From assembly GCA_964531385.1 (NCBI GenBank), contig CAZHGC010000001.1:1-64000 (forward strand): a stretch of 64,000 bases of DNA, read 5' to 3'. The position numbers and the translations under genes were made by a program. The stretch is from MGBC114079 sp964531385 (lineage in GTDB: Bacteria; Bacillota; Clostridia; Lachnospirales; CAG-274). The notes beneath the pieces were generated by a model. It was not told the DNA's origin. It ran no database searches and worked only from the letters and a program-made list of their open reading frames with translations. Numbering within the stretch: the first letter of the stretch is position 1; each line of letters starts with the position of its first letter. Shown one piece after another: positions 15,977 to 25,924 of the stretch.

Positions 15977-18742
15977 TTGAAAAAAGAAAATTTGAACGAT
16001 ATTTCTTCGGAGGGATTTATTTATAAACATAAATCGGGTGCAAAGCTGATTTTTATTAAAAACGATGATGATAACAGAGTTTTTTCAATTACTTTTAAAA
16101 CGCTTCCTCAAAATAATAAGGGAACTGCTCATATTATGGAACACAGCGTTTTGTGCGGTTCTAAAAGATATCCTGTTAAAGACCCGTTTAATGAGCTTGA
16201 AAAGGGGTCTTTAAATACGTATCTTAATGCTATGACTTTTGAGGATAAGACTATGTATCCCGTTGGAAGCACAAACGAAAAAGATTTCATTAATCTTATG
16301 AATGTGTATCTTGATGCAGTTTTTTTCCCACTTATTTATGACAGAAAAGGGATTTTTCTTCAGGAAGGGCATCATCGAGAGAAAAAAAGGATTAACGGCG
16401 TTGTTTACAATGAAATGAGGGGCGTTTTTTCTTCTCCGGACAGAATTATTGATTTTAAAGTTAACGAAAAACTTTTTGAAAACACAGAGTATAGATTTTA
16501 CTCCGGAGGAGTTCCCGAATTTATTCCGGAACTTACATATGAAGAATTTCTTTGTTTTCATAAAAAATATTATCACCCCGCAAATTCGATTATATACTTA
16601 TATGGCGATTTGGATATTAAAAAATATCTTGAAATTATCGACAGGGATTATTTATCGAAATTTGAGTTTAGAGATTTTGAAATTGAATATTCGGTTCAAG
16701 AAGATTTTGAAGAAATTAAAAATTTGGAAATTGGATATGAAGTTTCGAACGAAGAAGATAAAAATTATTTTGAGTGTGGGGCTATAATTGGGAACGGAGA
16801 AGATTTTAAGTTGTCATTTGCTTTTGATATTCTTACGGAAATTCTTTTGGAAACGGAAGCATCACCTCTTAAAAAGGCTTTGATTGAAAACGAAATTGGC
16901 AACAATGTTTATGGCGGATTTGATGACGGAATGTTTCAAACTGCTTTTTCGGTTACTGTTGAAAAAACAAAATGTTCGGACTTGGAGAAGTTTAAACGAG
17001 TTTATTTTAATTCTTTGGCTGAAATTGTTGAAAAGGGACTTGATAAAAAACTTATTGACAGTTGTATTAACAGATATAAATTTTATTTTAAAGAAGAGGA
17101 TTTCGGATATAAGCCGAAAGGTTTGTTTTATAACATTTTGATTATAAAAAGTTTTATTTACGGAGAAGGCAATTTTGACGGGGTTAAATTTGATGAACTT
17201 TTTGAGTTTGTTGAAAACGTAAATTTTGATGAACTTATTAAAAAATATTTGCTTGAAAACAAAAATTACGTTTTTGCCATTATGAAGCCGGAAAACAAAA
17301 AAGTTATTGAAAATGAAACGTTTGATGATGACCTTGAATTTGAGGAATATAAAAAAATTCAAGATTTGGAGGAAGATGTTAAGAAAATTCCGGTTTTAGA
17401 TATTTCGGATATTGAGAAAAAAGCGAAGAACATCGATATTCTTGAAGATAATATTAAGGGAGCTAATATTATTTACAGCAAAATTAGTGATGATGATATT
17501 GTTTATTTGAATTTGCTTTTTGATACACGAATGTTTGATGTTGAGGATTTAAAGTTTATTAATATTTTGAGATATTTGTTTGGAAAAACGGATACACAAA
17601 ATTATGATTATCAAAAACTTGCAAACGAACTTAACTTTTATTTTGGCGGATTTTCGGCACGTTTTGAGTCTTATGGTTTTGATGATGATTTTTTGCCGGT
17701 TTTATCTGTTAATATGAAGTTTTTGAACGGTAACTTGGAAAATGTTTTTAAACTTATTCGGGAAGTTGTTTTTTCATCGGTTTTTGAAAAAAACAGAGTT
17801 ATTGAGCTTTTGACGAAATATAAAATTATTTTTGAGAGAGCTTTTGTTAACAGCGGAAATATTTATGCCATTTACAGGGGTATGTCATATTTATCGGAAA
17901 AGGAAAGATATTCTCAAAAAGTTAACGGAATTGATTTTTATGAATATTTAAAAACTCTTGTTCAAAATTTTGATGAGATGATTTTTGATTTAACAGAAAA
18001 CTTGAAAAGAGTTTTTGAAAATATTTTTAACAGAGATGCTTTGACGATTGGTCTTGTTTGCAGTGAAAAAAATTATGCTTTGGTTTGCAAAAAGCTTGAG
18101 GCATTATATCGTGATTTGCCTAAGTGTTCCGCTCAAAAAAGAATTTTTAAAATCGATAATCAAATTGTTGACGAAGGTTTTATTATTCAATCTGATGTTC
18201 AATATAATGCACTTGTTTCGAGACTTTTTGGAAAAGAAAAGAAATTTGACGGAAGACTGCTTGTTCTTGAAAAAATTATTGAGTCAGATTATCTTTGGAA
18301 TAAAATTAGGCTTGAGGGCGGTGCTTATGGCGGAAGCTGTGGTTTTAACAGGAGAGGTTTTGTTTATTTTACTTCGTTCAGAGACCCAAATGTTTTTGAA
18401 ACTTTTGAAGCATATAAAAAAATTCCTGACTATTTGGAAAATTTGAAACTTTCGGACAGAGAATTGCGAAAATATATTATCGGAACTGTTAGCAGACTTG
18501 ACAGACCGACTAAAATTAGCGAAATTATGAATTTGATTTTAAACAGAACGCTTTCGAAGATAACCGATGAACAGAGACAAAAAGAAAGAGAAGCTGTTTT
18601 ATCGATTGGAAAATCATTTCTTACAGGAGAAGCATATGAATTGGTTCAAAAAAGTTTGTCAAATTCTCATATATGCTCGTTTGGTAATGAAAATTCGTTG
18701 AAAAGAACAAAAAAATTGTTTAAAATTATTAAAAATATATAG
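15977..18742 (+). CDS. M16C family zinc metallopeptidase (presequence-protease type)
   Basis: 921 aa from the TTG at 15977, or 927 aa if the ATT at 15959 is used. The inverted zinc motif H-x-x-E-H is at residues 52-56 (HIMEH), and a downstream E-M-R-G-V-F-S segment supplies the expected further glutamate. The protein spans the two M16 half-domains plus the M16C-associated middle region, as in PreP/Cym1-like peptidases that degrade short unstructured peptides inside a closed chamber. There is no signal peptide, so it should be cytoplasmic. It is monocistronic, between a terminator and the purM promoter region. The coordinates use the conventional start; I think the upstream start more likely. 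Confidence 0.9.
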   Translation: MKKENLNDISSEGFIYKHKSGAKLIFIKNDDDNRVFSITFKTLPQNNKGTAHIMEHSVLCGSKRYPVKDPFNELEKGSLNTYLNAMTFEDKTMYPVGSTNEKDFINLMNVYLDAVFFPLIYDRKGIFLQEGHHREKKRINGVVYNEMRGVFSSPDRIIDFKVNEKLFENTEYRFYSGGVPEFIPELTYEEFLCFHKKYYHPANSIIYLYGDLDIKKYLEIIDRDYLSKFEFRDFEIEYSVQEDFEEIKNLEIGYEVSNEEDKNYFECGAIIGNGEDFKLSFAFDILTEILLETEASPLKKALIENEIGNNVYGGFDDGMFQTAFSVTVEKTKCSDLEKFKRVYFNSLAEIVEKGLDKKLIDSCINRYKFYFKEEDFGYKPKGLFYNILIIKSFIYGEGNFDGVKFDELFEFVENVNFDELIKKYLLENKNYVFAIMKPENKKVIENETFDDDLEFEEYKKIQDLEEDVKKIPVLDISDIEKKAKNIDILEDNIKGANIIYSKISDDDIVYLNLLFDTRMFDVEDLKFINILRYLFGKTDTQNYDYQKLANELNFYFGGFSARFESYGFDDDFLPVLSVNMKFLNGNLENVFKLIREVVFSSVFEKNRVIELLTKYKIIFERAFVNSGNIYAIYRGMSYLSEKERYSQKVNGIDFYEYLKTLVQNFDEMIFDLTENLKRVFENIFNRDALTIGLVCSEKNYALVCKKLEALYRDLPKCSAQKRIFKIDNQIVDEGFIIQSDVQYNALVSRLFGKEKKFDGRLLVLEKIIESDYLWNKIRLEGGAYGGSCGFNRRGFVYFTSFRDPNVFETFEAYKKIPDYLENLKLSDRELRKYIIGTVSRLDRPTKISEIMNLILNRTLSKITDEQRQKEREAVLSIGKSFLTGEAYELVQKSLSNSHICSFGNENSLKRTKKLFKIIKNI

Positions 18743-19072
18743 TGATATTTTATAATTCTATTGACTTTTACTGTATATTGTGTTAAAAATATATATAGAT
18801 TTTAATTATTATTGATGAAAAATATATATTATTAACAATTATTTGGTTTGAAAAATTTATTGATGTTTTTTTTCTTTTATCGACGTTATTATTTTCCACA
18901 ATAATTGGGTATTGTTTTTTTGCGTAACATTTTGTATAATTATTTGTTGTAATTATAAAAATTAAATGTATTTAGTAAGATAAAAAATACTAAGCAAATT
19001 GTAATAACTTTATAAATTATTTGACATTTATTGTTAAAAATATGTTAATTTTACATAAAGGAGGTTGTTTAA
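18743..19072. other. AT-rich region before purM with a likely promoter
   Basis: 330 bases of very AT-rich DNA. A weak terminator is possible at 18898-18921 (ACAATA/TATTGT then T-run). TTGTTT (18912-18917), 17 bases, and a perfect TATAAT (18935-18940) form the best promoter for purM. TTAGTA/TACTAA at 18972-18993 is a small inverted repeat just downstream. TTGACA at 19021 is too close to the ribosome site to serve purM. I do not see the conserved core of a purine riboswitch. Confidence 0.55.
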
Positions 19073-20098
19073 ATGGATTATAAATCAGCCGGTGTTGATG
19101 TTGAGGCAGGATATAAATCTGTTGAACTTATGAAAGAACACGTTAAAAGCACATTCAGAAAGGAAGTTTTGACAGACCTTGGTGGTTTTGGCGGGCTTTT
19201 TTCTGTTGCAAAAGCTAAGGATATGCAAGAGCCTGTGCTTGTTTCGGGAACGGACGGCGTTGGAACAAAACTTAAACTTGCGTTTGTTATGGACAAGCAC
19301 GATACTATTGGTATTGATGCTGTTGCTATGTGCGTTAATGACGTTGTTTGCAGTGGTGCGGAACCGTTATTTTTCCTTGACTATATTGCTTGCGGAAAGA
19401 ATTTTCCGGAAAAAATAGCACTTATTGTTAAAGGTGTTGCAGAGGGCTGTAGACAGGCGGGAGCTTCACTTATTGGCGGAGAAACGGCAGAAATGCCGGG
19501 ATTTTATCCTGTTGATGAATATGACCTTGCGGGTTTTACTGTTGGAATTTTGGACAAGGTTAACGTTATTGACGGAAGCAAAATTGGAAATGATGACGTT
19601 CTTATCGGAATTGCTTCGAGCGGTATTCATTCAAACGGATATTCTCTTGTAAGAAAGGTGTTTGATATATCCAAAGAAACAGCCGGACAATATGTTGATG
19701 AACTTGGCGAAACTTTGGGAGAGGCTTTACTTACTCCTACAAAAATTTATGTTAAGCCTGTTTTGGAACTTATTAAAAAAGTTGATGTTAAAGGTATAAG
19801 CCATATTACAGGCGGTGGATTTATTGAAAATATTCCGAGAATGCTTCCGAACGGAATTAAGGCTGTTATTGAAGAAGGAAGTTGGCCTGTTTTGCCTATA
19901 TTTGAGCTTTTGCAGAAAAAGGGAAACGTTGAAAGAATGTCGATGTATAATACTTTTAATATGGGAATCGGTATGGTTATGGCTGTTGATAAAAACGATG
20001 CACAAAAAGCTGTTGATATTCTTCAAGAACTTGGCGAAAAAGCTTATATTATTGGCAAAACCGCTGAAGGAGAGGGTATTGATATATGCTTAAAATAG
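19073..20098 (+). CDS. purM: Phosphoribosylformylglycinamidine cyclo-ligase (AIR synthetase)
   Basis: 341 aa, full length. It closes FGAM to AIR using ATP, step 5 of purine synthesis. The nucleotide-binding signature G-T-D-G-V-G-T-K is near residue 60, and the conserved IGGETAEMPG is near residue 135. GGGFIENIPR lies in the C-terminal domain. AAAGGAGG precedes the ATG. purN starts 13 bases before its stop, so the two are coupled. Only purM, purN and purD are present here; the other pur genes are elsewhere. Confidence 0.97.
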   Translation: MDYKSAGVDVEAGYKSVELMKEHVKSTFRKEVLTDLGGFGGLFSVAKAKDMQEPVLVSGTDGVGTKLKLAFVMDKHDTIGIDAVAMCVNDVVCSGAEPLFFLDYIACGKNFPEKIALIVKGVAEGCRQAGASLIGGETAEMPGFYPVDEYDLAGFTVGILDKVNVIDGSKIGNDDVLIGIASSGIHSNGYSLVRKVFDISKETAGQYVDELGETLGEALLTPTKIYVKPVLELIKKVDVKGISHITGGGFIENIPRMLPNGIKAVIEEGSWPVLPIFELLQKKGNVERMSMYNTFNMGIGMVMAVDKNDAQKAVDILQELGEKAYIIGKTAEGEGIDICLK

Positions 20099-20715
20099 GA
20101 GTGCTTGTTTCAGGTGGCGGAACTAATTTGCAGGCGATTATCAATTCTATCGAGTCGGGCTTTATAGATAATGCCGAAATTGTTACGGTTGTTAGTAACA
20201 AAAAAGATGCTTATGCACTTGAACGTGCGAAAAAGCACAACATTGAGACGGCTTGGATTTCGAAAAAACAATTTTCAAACAATGATGAATATCAAGATGC
20301 TTTGATTGAACATTTTAAAAGCAAAAATGTTGGGCTTGTTGTTATGGCTGGATTTATGGTTATTTTGGGCTCGAAATTTATAAATGCTTTTGAAAATAAA
20401 ATTATTAATATTCACCCTTCTCTCATTCCGTCTTTTTGCGGTGAATGTTTTTATGGTCTTAAAGTTCACGAGGCGGCTTTGGCAAAGGGCGTTAAGGTTA
20501 CGGGTGCGACAGTTCATTTTGTTGATTCCGGCGCAGATACGGGACCTATTATATTACAAAAGCCTGTTCTTGTTAAAGACGGAGATACTCCGGAAGTTTT
20601 GCAGAAAAGAGTTATGGAAGAGGCTGAATGGGTTATTTTCCCAGAGGCAATTAAACTTTTTGCCGACGGCAAGCTTGTTGTTGAAAATAATATTGTTAGG
20701 AGAGTTGATTTATGA
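20086..20715 (+). CDS. purN: Phosphoribosylglycinamide formyltransferase
   Basis: 209 aa. It transfers a formyl group from 10-formyl-tetrahydrofolate to GAR. The N-terminal V-S-G-G-G-T-N-L-Q and the catalytic N-x-H-P-S-L-I-P segment near residue 107 are present. The active-site aspartate lies in the V-D-x-G-A-D-T-G-P motif. It overlaps purM by 13 bases and purD by 4 (ATGA), so all three are translationally linked. Confidence 0.96.
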   Translation: MLKIGVLVSGGGTNLQAIINSIESGFIDNAEIVTVVSNKKDAYALERAKKHNIETAWISKKQFSNNDEYQDALIEHFKSKNVGLVVMAGFMVILGSKFINAFENKIINIHPSLIPSFCGECFYGLKVHEAALAKGVKVTGATVHFVDSGADTGPIILQKPVLVKDGDTPEVLQKRVMEEAEWVIFPEAIKLFADGKLVVENNIVRRVDL

Positions 20716-21971
20716 AAGTTTTAGTTGTTGGCGGAGGCGGAAGAGAACACGCCATTGTTTTGAAACTTAAAGAATCTTCGAAAATCGATAAAATATATTG
20801 TGCTCCGGGGAATGCGGGAATTTCACAAATTGCTGAATGTGTTGACATTAAAGCTACGGATATTTCAGCATTGCTTGATTTTGCAAAAAGCAACAACATT
20901 GATTTTACGGTTGTTGGAATGGACGACCCACTTGTTATGGGGATTGTTGATGAGTTTGAAAAAGAGGGCCTTAGAATTTTTGGACCGAGAAAAAATGCTG
21001 CTATTATTGAGGGAAGCAAGGCTTTTTCCAAAGAACTTATGAAAAAATACAATATACCTACGGCTAAGTATGAAACTTTCGATAATTTTGACGATGCGTA
21101 TTCTTACATAAAAGAAAATAAGTTTCCTACGGTTATAAAGGCTGACGGGCTTGCACTTGGAAAAGGTGTTCTTATTTGCAACAATCTTCAAGAAGCAGAG
21201 GACGGACTTAAACAAATTATGGTTGACAAAAAGTTCGGAAATTCCGGAAATAAGGTTGTTATTGAGGAATTTTTGACGGGTCCGGAAGTTTCTGTTTTGT
21301 CATTTTGTGACGGAACAACGGTTGTTCCTATGGTTTCGGCTCAAGACCATAAGAGAGCTCTTGACGGAGACAAGGGTCTTAATACGGGCGGAATGGGAAC
21401 GTTTTCTCCGAGCAGAATTTATACGGACGATATTGCTGAAGTCTGTATGGAGAAAATATTTAAACCTACGGTTGCGGCATTGAAAAAAGAAGGTCGCAAA
21501 TTTAAAGGGATTATTTATTTTGGTCTTATGATTACCGATGACGGCCCGAAAGTTATTGAGTATAATGCAAGATTTGGAGATCCGGAAACACAGGTTATTT
21601 TGCCGAGACTTGATACGGATTTGCTTGAAATATTTGAAGCTTGCGTTGACGGTAAACTTGATGAAATCAATGTTAAGTGGAAAGATAATGCGGCAGCTTG
21701 CGTTATTTTGGCTTCGGGAGGGTATCCGGAAAGTTATCAAAAGGGATTTGCTATTGACGGTCTTGAAAAATGCAATCAAAGAGACGATATTTACGTTTAT
21801 CACGCAGGAACGGCTCTTAAAGACGGCAAGTTTGTTACAAACGGAGGTCGTGTTCTTGGTGTTACGGGAACTGGCAAAAATCTTGATGAAGCTATTAAAA
21901 TTGCATATGAAGGCGTTGAAATGGTTAATTTTGAAAAAATACATTTCAGAAAAGACATTGGTGTTAAATAA
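20712..21971 (+). CDS. purD: Phosphoribosylamine-glycine ligase
   Basis: 419 aa, full length. An ATP-grasp enzyme joining phosphoribosylamine and glycine to make GAR, the substrate of PurN. It opens with V-V-G-G-G-G-R-E-H-A; the ATP-grasp core has KADGLALGKGV near residue 143 and the metal-binding E-Y-N-A-R-F-G-D-P-E-T-Q near residue 284. The gene ends 28 bases before the promoter of the flagellar cluster, with no convincing hairpin between. Confidence 0.97.
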   Translation: MKVLVVGGGGREHAIVLKLKESSKIDKIYCAPGNAGISQIAECVDIKATDISALLDFAKSNNIDFTVVGMDDPLVMGIVDEFEKEGLRIFGPRKNAAIIEGSKAFSKELMKKYNIPTAKYETFDNFDDAYSYIKENKFPTVIKADGLALGKGVLICNNLQEAEDGLKQIMVDKKFGNSGNKVVIEEFLTGPEVSVLSFCDGTTVVPMVSAQDHKRALDGDKGLNTGGMGTFSPSRIYTDDIAEVCMEKIFKPTVAALKKEGRKFKGIIYFGLMITDDGPKVIEYNARFGDPETQVILPRLDTDLLEIFEACVDGKLDEINVKWKDNAAACVILASGGYPESYQKGFAIDGLEKCNQRDDIYVYHAGTALKDGKFVTNGGRVLGVTGTGKNLDEAIKIAYEGVEMVNFEKIHFRKDIGVK

Positions 21972-21999
21972 TTTTTTTTATAATATTTACAAAAGTGTA

Positions 22000-22028
22000 T
22001 TGATTTTTGAATTGAAATTTGGTATAAT
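22000..22028 (+). promoter_or_regulatory. Sigma-A promoter of the flagellar supercluster
   Basis: TTGATT (22000-22005), a 17-base spacer and a perfect TATAAT (22023-22028), 20 bases before the flgB start. The pattern is vegetative, not sigma-28 (no TAAA-N15-GCCGATAA). The early genes are therefore probably expressed by the housekeeping polymerase. Confidence 0.8.
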
Positions 22029-22048
22029 TGCATTGAAGGAGTGTTTTT

Positions 22049-22429
22049 ATGATTTTTGATAAAATGTTTGTTCAAAACAATATTTTGGAAACTGCAATGC
22101 AGGCTTCGGAATTTAAAAATCAGGTTATTCTTAACAACATGGCAAATGCGGAAACTCCTAATTTCAAAGGCAGTGACGTTGAATTTGAAAGCATTTTGGA
22201 CGATGCTATCGAATCTTCAAAAATGACAGGTAAACTTGATTTGAGTTCGGTTATGCCGGCTGTTAAAAGACAGCATAGCGGATATAAAGTCAGAATTGAC
22301 GAAAATAATGTTGATATTGAGAGCGAAATGACAAAATTTTATAAAAATTCTGCTAAATATGATGTTATTGTGAACGGTGTTCTTAATAATACTAACAGAA
22401 TGAATACGGTTTTGTCGGGTCTTAAGTAA
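22049..22429 (+). CDS. flgB: Flagellar basal-body rod protein FlgB
   Basis: 126 aa. A proximal rod subunit exported by the flagellar type III apparatus. It has the rod-family N-terminal motif (L-N-N-M-A-N-A-E-T-P-N-F-K) and the helical C-terminus that forms the coiled coil of the rod. TGAAGGAG precedes the ATG. First gene of the supercluster, directly behind its promoter. Confidence 0.95.
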   Translation: MIFDKMFVQNNILETAMQASEFKNQVILNNMANAETPNFKGSDVEFESILDDAIESSKMTGKLDLSSVMPAVKRQHSGYKVRIDENNVDIESEMTKFYKNSAKYDVIVNGVLNNTNRMNTVLSGLK

Positions 22430-22454
22430 ATTTATTTAGAGAGAAGGAAAGAGT

Positions 22455-22895
22455 ATGTCATTTTTCAGTTCTTTAGATACAAGTGCTTCGGCACTTACGG
22501 CACAAAGACTCCGAATGGACGTTATAAGCCAGAATATGGCGAATGTTGATACGACAAGAACGGAGGACGGCGGCCCGTATAAAAGAAAGGTTGTTTTGTT
22601 TCAAGAAATCGGATCTAAAGCGTCGTTTGCTCAATATTTGGGAAAGGCTATGGATTCGGACGTTGGAAAAGGGGTTCGTGTTTCACGTATTGTTGATGAC
22701 GAAACACCGGGAAGCAGGGTTTATGACCCTACACACCCTGATGCTGATGCGGACGGATATGTTACCAATTCTAATGTAAATGTTGTTGAAGAAATGGTTA
22801 ATATGATTTCGGCAAGCCGATCTTATGAGGCAAATGTTACTGCGATTAACACGACAAAAACTATGATTGCAAAAACTCTTGAAATCGGTAAGTAA
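22455..22895 (+). CDS. flgC: Flagellar basal-body rod protein FlgC
   Basis: 146 aa. A rod subunit acting with FlgB. The N-terminus has the family helix L-T-A-Q-R-L-R-M-D-V-I-S-Q-N-M-A-N-V-D-T-T, and the C-terminus has S-R-S-Y-E-A-N-V, typical of axial proteins. GAGAGAAGGAAAG precedes the ATG. It sits between flgB and fliE, the standard order. Confidence 0.96.
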   Translation: MSFFSSLDTSASALTAQRLRMDVISQNMANVDTTRTEDGGPYKRKVVLFQEIGSKASFAQYLGKAMDSDVGKGVRVSRIVDDETPGSRVYDPTHPDADADGYVTNSNVNVVEEMVNMISASRSYEANVTAINTTKTMIAKTLEIGK

Positions 22896-22926
22896 CAATG
22901 ATTGTTGAAATCGGAGGAGTGGAATT

Positions 22927-23244
22927 ATGAAAATAGATACAAATTTATTTCAAACTCAAAGACTTTCGCTTGATGATTTTACAAGTGTGAAATCTGCTCA
23001 AAATAAAAACAAGGGTAATGATTTTGAAAGCTTTTTTGATGCAGCTATGGGTTTGTTTAACGAAACAAATGTTTATCAGCTTAATGCTGAACAAATGCAA
23101 ATTGATTACGTTACAGGGAAAACTGATGATATTATTGCTCTTAATATGGCTCAAAACAAAGCAGCAAATGCAATTCAGTTTACGACACAGGTTACAAGTA
23201 AGGTTTTATCTGCGTATCAAGAAATTATGCGTATGCAAATGTAA
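22927..23244 (+). CDS. fliE: Flagellar hook-basal body protein FliE
   Basis: 105 aa, the normal length. It joins the MS ring to the rod and is the first substrate exported. The C-terminal half matches the family: a run of helices with V-T-G-K-x-D-D-I, then A-x-x-A-I-Q-F-x-x-x-V-x-x-K-V-L-x-A-Y-Q-E-I-M-R-M-Q-M. GGAGG precedes the ATG. It is followed by fliF as expected. Confidence 0.95.
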   Translation: MKIDTNLFQTQRLSLDDFTSVKSAQNKNKGNDFESFFDAAMGLFNETNVYQLNAEQMQIDYVTGKTDDIIALNMAQNKAANAIQFTTQVTSKVLSAYQEIMRMQM

Positions 23245-23289
23245 ACGTTATGTTATTTATTTTAATTACGCATAAAAGAGGTGAAATAA

Positions 23290-24900
23290 TTGCAGGAGAA
23301 AATTCAGAACTATAAAACCAAAGTATCGGAAAAATGGAACGAAACAGAGACAAGCACAAAAGTTAAATTTATTGCTGTTATACTTTGTGTTATCATTGCA
23401 CTTTGCTTAACTGTATATTTTACAACGAGACCGAATTGGGTTGTTTTTGAGTCTAATTCCGATATTCAAACTATTGGCAAAATTCAAAATGCTTTTGATG
23501 AGGCCGGTATTGAAAATCAAATTACTAAAAATGGTACTGCCATTGAAGTTAAACAAGAAGATGTTAATCAAGCGAAAGTTCAAATTGCAGAAAAAAATAT
23601 TACGGATACGGGATTTACTTTTGATGATGCTCTTAATGCAAATAATATGGGATTGTCGGAGTCTGACAAAGACGAAATTTATTTGAGAGCTTACGAAAAT
23701 GATATTGAAAATCAAATTAAAACCGTTGACGGCGTTGATTCGGCAAAAGTTAAGCTTGTTTTACCAAATGACGATGTTTTCTTTGAAAGCGATAAAAAAG
23801 AGGCAAGCGCAGGCATAACTCTTTATACAAACAAAGAATTATCAAAAGAACAATCAACTTCTATTGCAAGACTTGTTGCTATGAGTGTTGATGGTCTTAA
23901 AATGGAAAATATCGAAATTGTTGACCAAAACGCAAATAGCCTTTATTCAGGTGCTGTTACAAATGCCGGAGGTTATTCTTCAAAAGAAGAAATTGAACAA
24001 CAAAAGAAAAAAGAAATTGAACTTAAAATAAGAGGAGCTTTATCACAGCTTTATAACGAAATTAACATAATTCCTAACCTCAAAATGGATTGGGACAAAA
24101 AACAGCAAAAAACAACTACATATACTCCTCCTGTTGAGGATATGGAAATTGGTGTTCCGAGCAAAACTGTTGAGGAAGAGGAAGAAGTTGTTAACGGAAC
24201 GCCTGCTGATGCACCGGGTACGGATACAAATGATATGAATCCTCCTAATTATGCTATGGGAGAAAACGAAAATTCTACTTACTCGGCAAGCAAAAAAACG
24301 AAAGACTACTTATACAACAAGGACGAGCTTGTTGTTGATGTTGACGGCGGAGAGGTTGTTCCTGATGAATCTTCCATTGCTGTTTATGTTTACAAAAACA
24401 AAGAGTATAAGGAAGCTGACCTTATAAAATCGGGTCAGGTTAATGAAGAAAATACTTGGGAAAATTTCAAAGAGCAAAATTCTGCCGAAAGAAAAATGGA
24501 AATTGACCCAGATGTTTTGGAATCGATAAAAATTGGTACAGGTATTGACAATGTTACGATTGTTGGTTATGAAAAACCTGTATTTGTTGATGCTGTTGAA
24601 GAGTCGGTTGCTATTGAACAGATTGTTATGCTTGTTATTTTGGCTATCTTGCTTATTCTTCTTGCGTTTGGACTTATTAAGAAAACTCACCCAGACGAAG
24701 TTGAAGAAATTGAGCCGGAGCTTTCTGTTGAAGACTTGCTTGTTAGCACACAGCTTGAAGACGAAAAAGAAGAAATGCTTGCTGAAATTGATACAAGTGT
24801 TGAATCTGAATATAAGAAACAAATTGAAAAATTTGTTGGTGAAAAGCCGGAGGCTGTTGCTCAGCTTCTTAGAAACTGGCTTAGTGATGAATGGGAGTGA
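23290..24900 (+). CDS. fliF: Flagellar MS-ring protein FliF
   Basis: 536 aa. It forms the membrane ring on which the flagellum assembles. Membrane helices lie at residues 25-46 and about 444-463. Between them are the two ring-building motifs (YscJ/FliF type, with V-D-G-V-D-S-A-K-V-K-L-V-L-P near residue 148) and a low-complexity acidic linker. The C-terminal tail contacts FliG. The start is TTG at 23290 with AGAGGTG six bases upstream; no ATG fits. Translation from TTG may limit the amount made. Confidence 0.95.
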   Translation: MQEKIQNYKTKVSEKWNETETSTKVKFIAVILCVIIALCLTVYFTTRPNWVVFESNSDIQTIGKIQNAFDEAGIENQITKNGTAIEVKQEDVNQAKVQIAEKNITDTGFTFDDALNANNMGLSESDKDEIYLRAYENDIENQIKTVDGVDSAKVKLVLPNDDVFFESDKKEASAGITLYTNKELSKEQSTSIARLVAMSVDGLKMENIEIVDQNANSLYSGAVTNAGGYSSKEEIEQQKKKEIELKIRGALSQLYNEINIIPNLKMDWDKKQQKTTTYTPPVEDMEIGVPSKTVEEEEEVVNGTPADAPGTDTNDMNPPNYAMGENENSTYSASKKTKDYLYNKDELVVDVDGGEVVPDESSIAVYVYKNKEYKEADLIKSGQVNEENTWENFKEQNSAERKMEIDPDVLESIKIGTGIDNVTIVGYEKPVFVDAVEESVAIEQIVMLVILAILLILLAFGLIKKTHPDEVEEIEPELSVEDLLVSTQLEDEKEEMLAEIDTSVESEYKKQIEKFVGEKPEAVAQLLRNWLSDEWE

Positions 24901-24907
24901 TATATAA

Positions 24908-25924
24908 ATGCCTATACCTTATGAGGAATATACGGGAAAAGAAAAGGCAGCTATGCTTTTGATTACATTGGGGCCTGAAAAATCTTCTCAAATTTTTAAA
25001 TATTTAAAAGAAGAAGAAATTGAAACCCTTACTTTGGAAATTGCAAATATTGCTTCTGTTCTTCCGGATATTAAAGAAAAAGTTCTTGAAGAATTTTATC
25101 AAATTTGTATTGCTCAGCAATATATTACTGAGGGTGGTATTTCGTATGCCAAACAAATTCTTGAAAAAGCACTTGGTCAAGATAAAGCATATGAAATTAT
25201 TAACAAACTTACAGTTTCGTTGCAGGTTAGACCGTTTGACTTTATTCGTAAAGATGATGTCAGCCAGGTTATAAACTTTATTCAAAACGAACACCCTCAA
25301 ACAATTGCTCTTATTTTGTCATATTTGAAGCCTATGCAGGCGGCACAGATAATTTCTTCACTTAATGCCGATAAGCAGGCTGATGTTGCAAGAAGAATTG
25401 CAATGATGGACAGAACGAGCCCTGACGTTATTAAAGAAGTTGAATCTGCTTTGGAAAAGAAACTTTCTTCTCTTATGAGTACGGATTATGCTGATGTTGG
25501 CGGTGTTGATGCTATCGTTGAAATTCTTAATTCTGTTGACAGAGCTACAGAGAAAAATATTATGGAAAGTCTTGAAACAGATTATCTTGAACTTTCTGAA
25601 GAAATTAAGAAGAAAATGTTTGTATTTGAAGATATTCTTTCTATGGATAATCGTTCTATTCAAACTGTTCTTCGTCAGGATATTGACCAAAAAGAAATTG
25701 CTATTGCTCTTAAAGGTTCGAGCGAAGAAGTTCAGGAAATTATTTTCCAGAACCTTTCAAAACGTCTTGCTGCTATGATTAGGGAAGATATGGATATTAT
25801 GGGACCTGTTCGTAAGTCTGACGTTGAAGAAGCTCAACAGAAGATTGTTAATATTATTCGTAAACTTCAGGATTCAGGTGAAATTATTATTGCAAGAGGC
25901 GGAGGCGACGAGATAATTGTCTAA
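24908..25924 (+). CDS. fliG: Flagellar motor switch protein FliG
   Basis: 338 aa, full length. It is the torque-receiving part of the C ring, bound to FliF and to MotA. Three helical domains follow the family plan. N-terminal K-A-A-M-L-L-I-T-L-G-P-E is the FliF-binding part; E-H-P-Q-T-I-A-L-I-L-S is the middle domain. The C-terminal domain carries charged residues of the torque helix (V-L-R-Q-D-I-D-Q-K-E). The fliH start overlaps its stop. Confidence 0.96.
   Translation: MPIPYEEYTGKEKAAMLLITLGPEKSSQIFKYLKEEEIETLTLEIANIASVLPDIKEKVLEEFYQICIAQQYITEGGISYAKQILEKALGQDKAYEIINKLTVSLQVRPFDFIRKDDVSQVINFIQNEHPQTIALILSYLKPMQAAQIISSLNADKQADVARRIAMMDRTSPDVIKEVESALEKKLSSLMSTDYADVGGVDAIVEILNSVDRATEKNIMESLETDYLELSEEIKKKMFVFEDILSMDNRSIQTVLRQDIDQKEIAIALKGSSEEVQEIIFQNLSKRLAAMIREDMDIMGPVRKSDVEEAQQKIVNIIRKLQDSGEIIIARGGGDEIIV

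Noticed and set aside
18743..19072. A purine riboswitch before purM
   Set aside because: The conserved loop sequences and three-way junction core could not be found; the region is simply AT-rich with a promoter.
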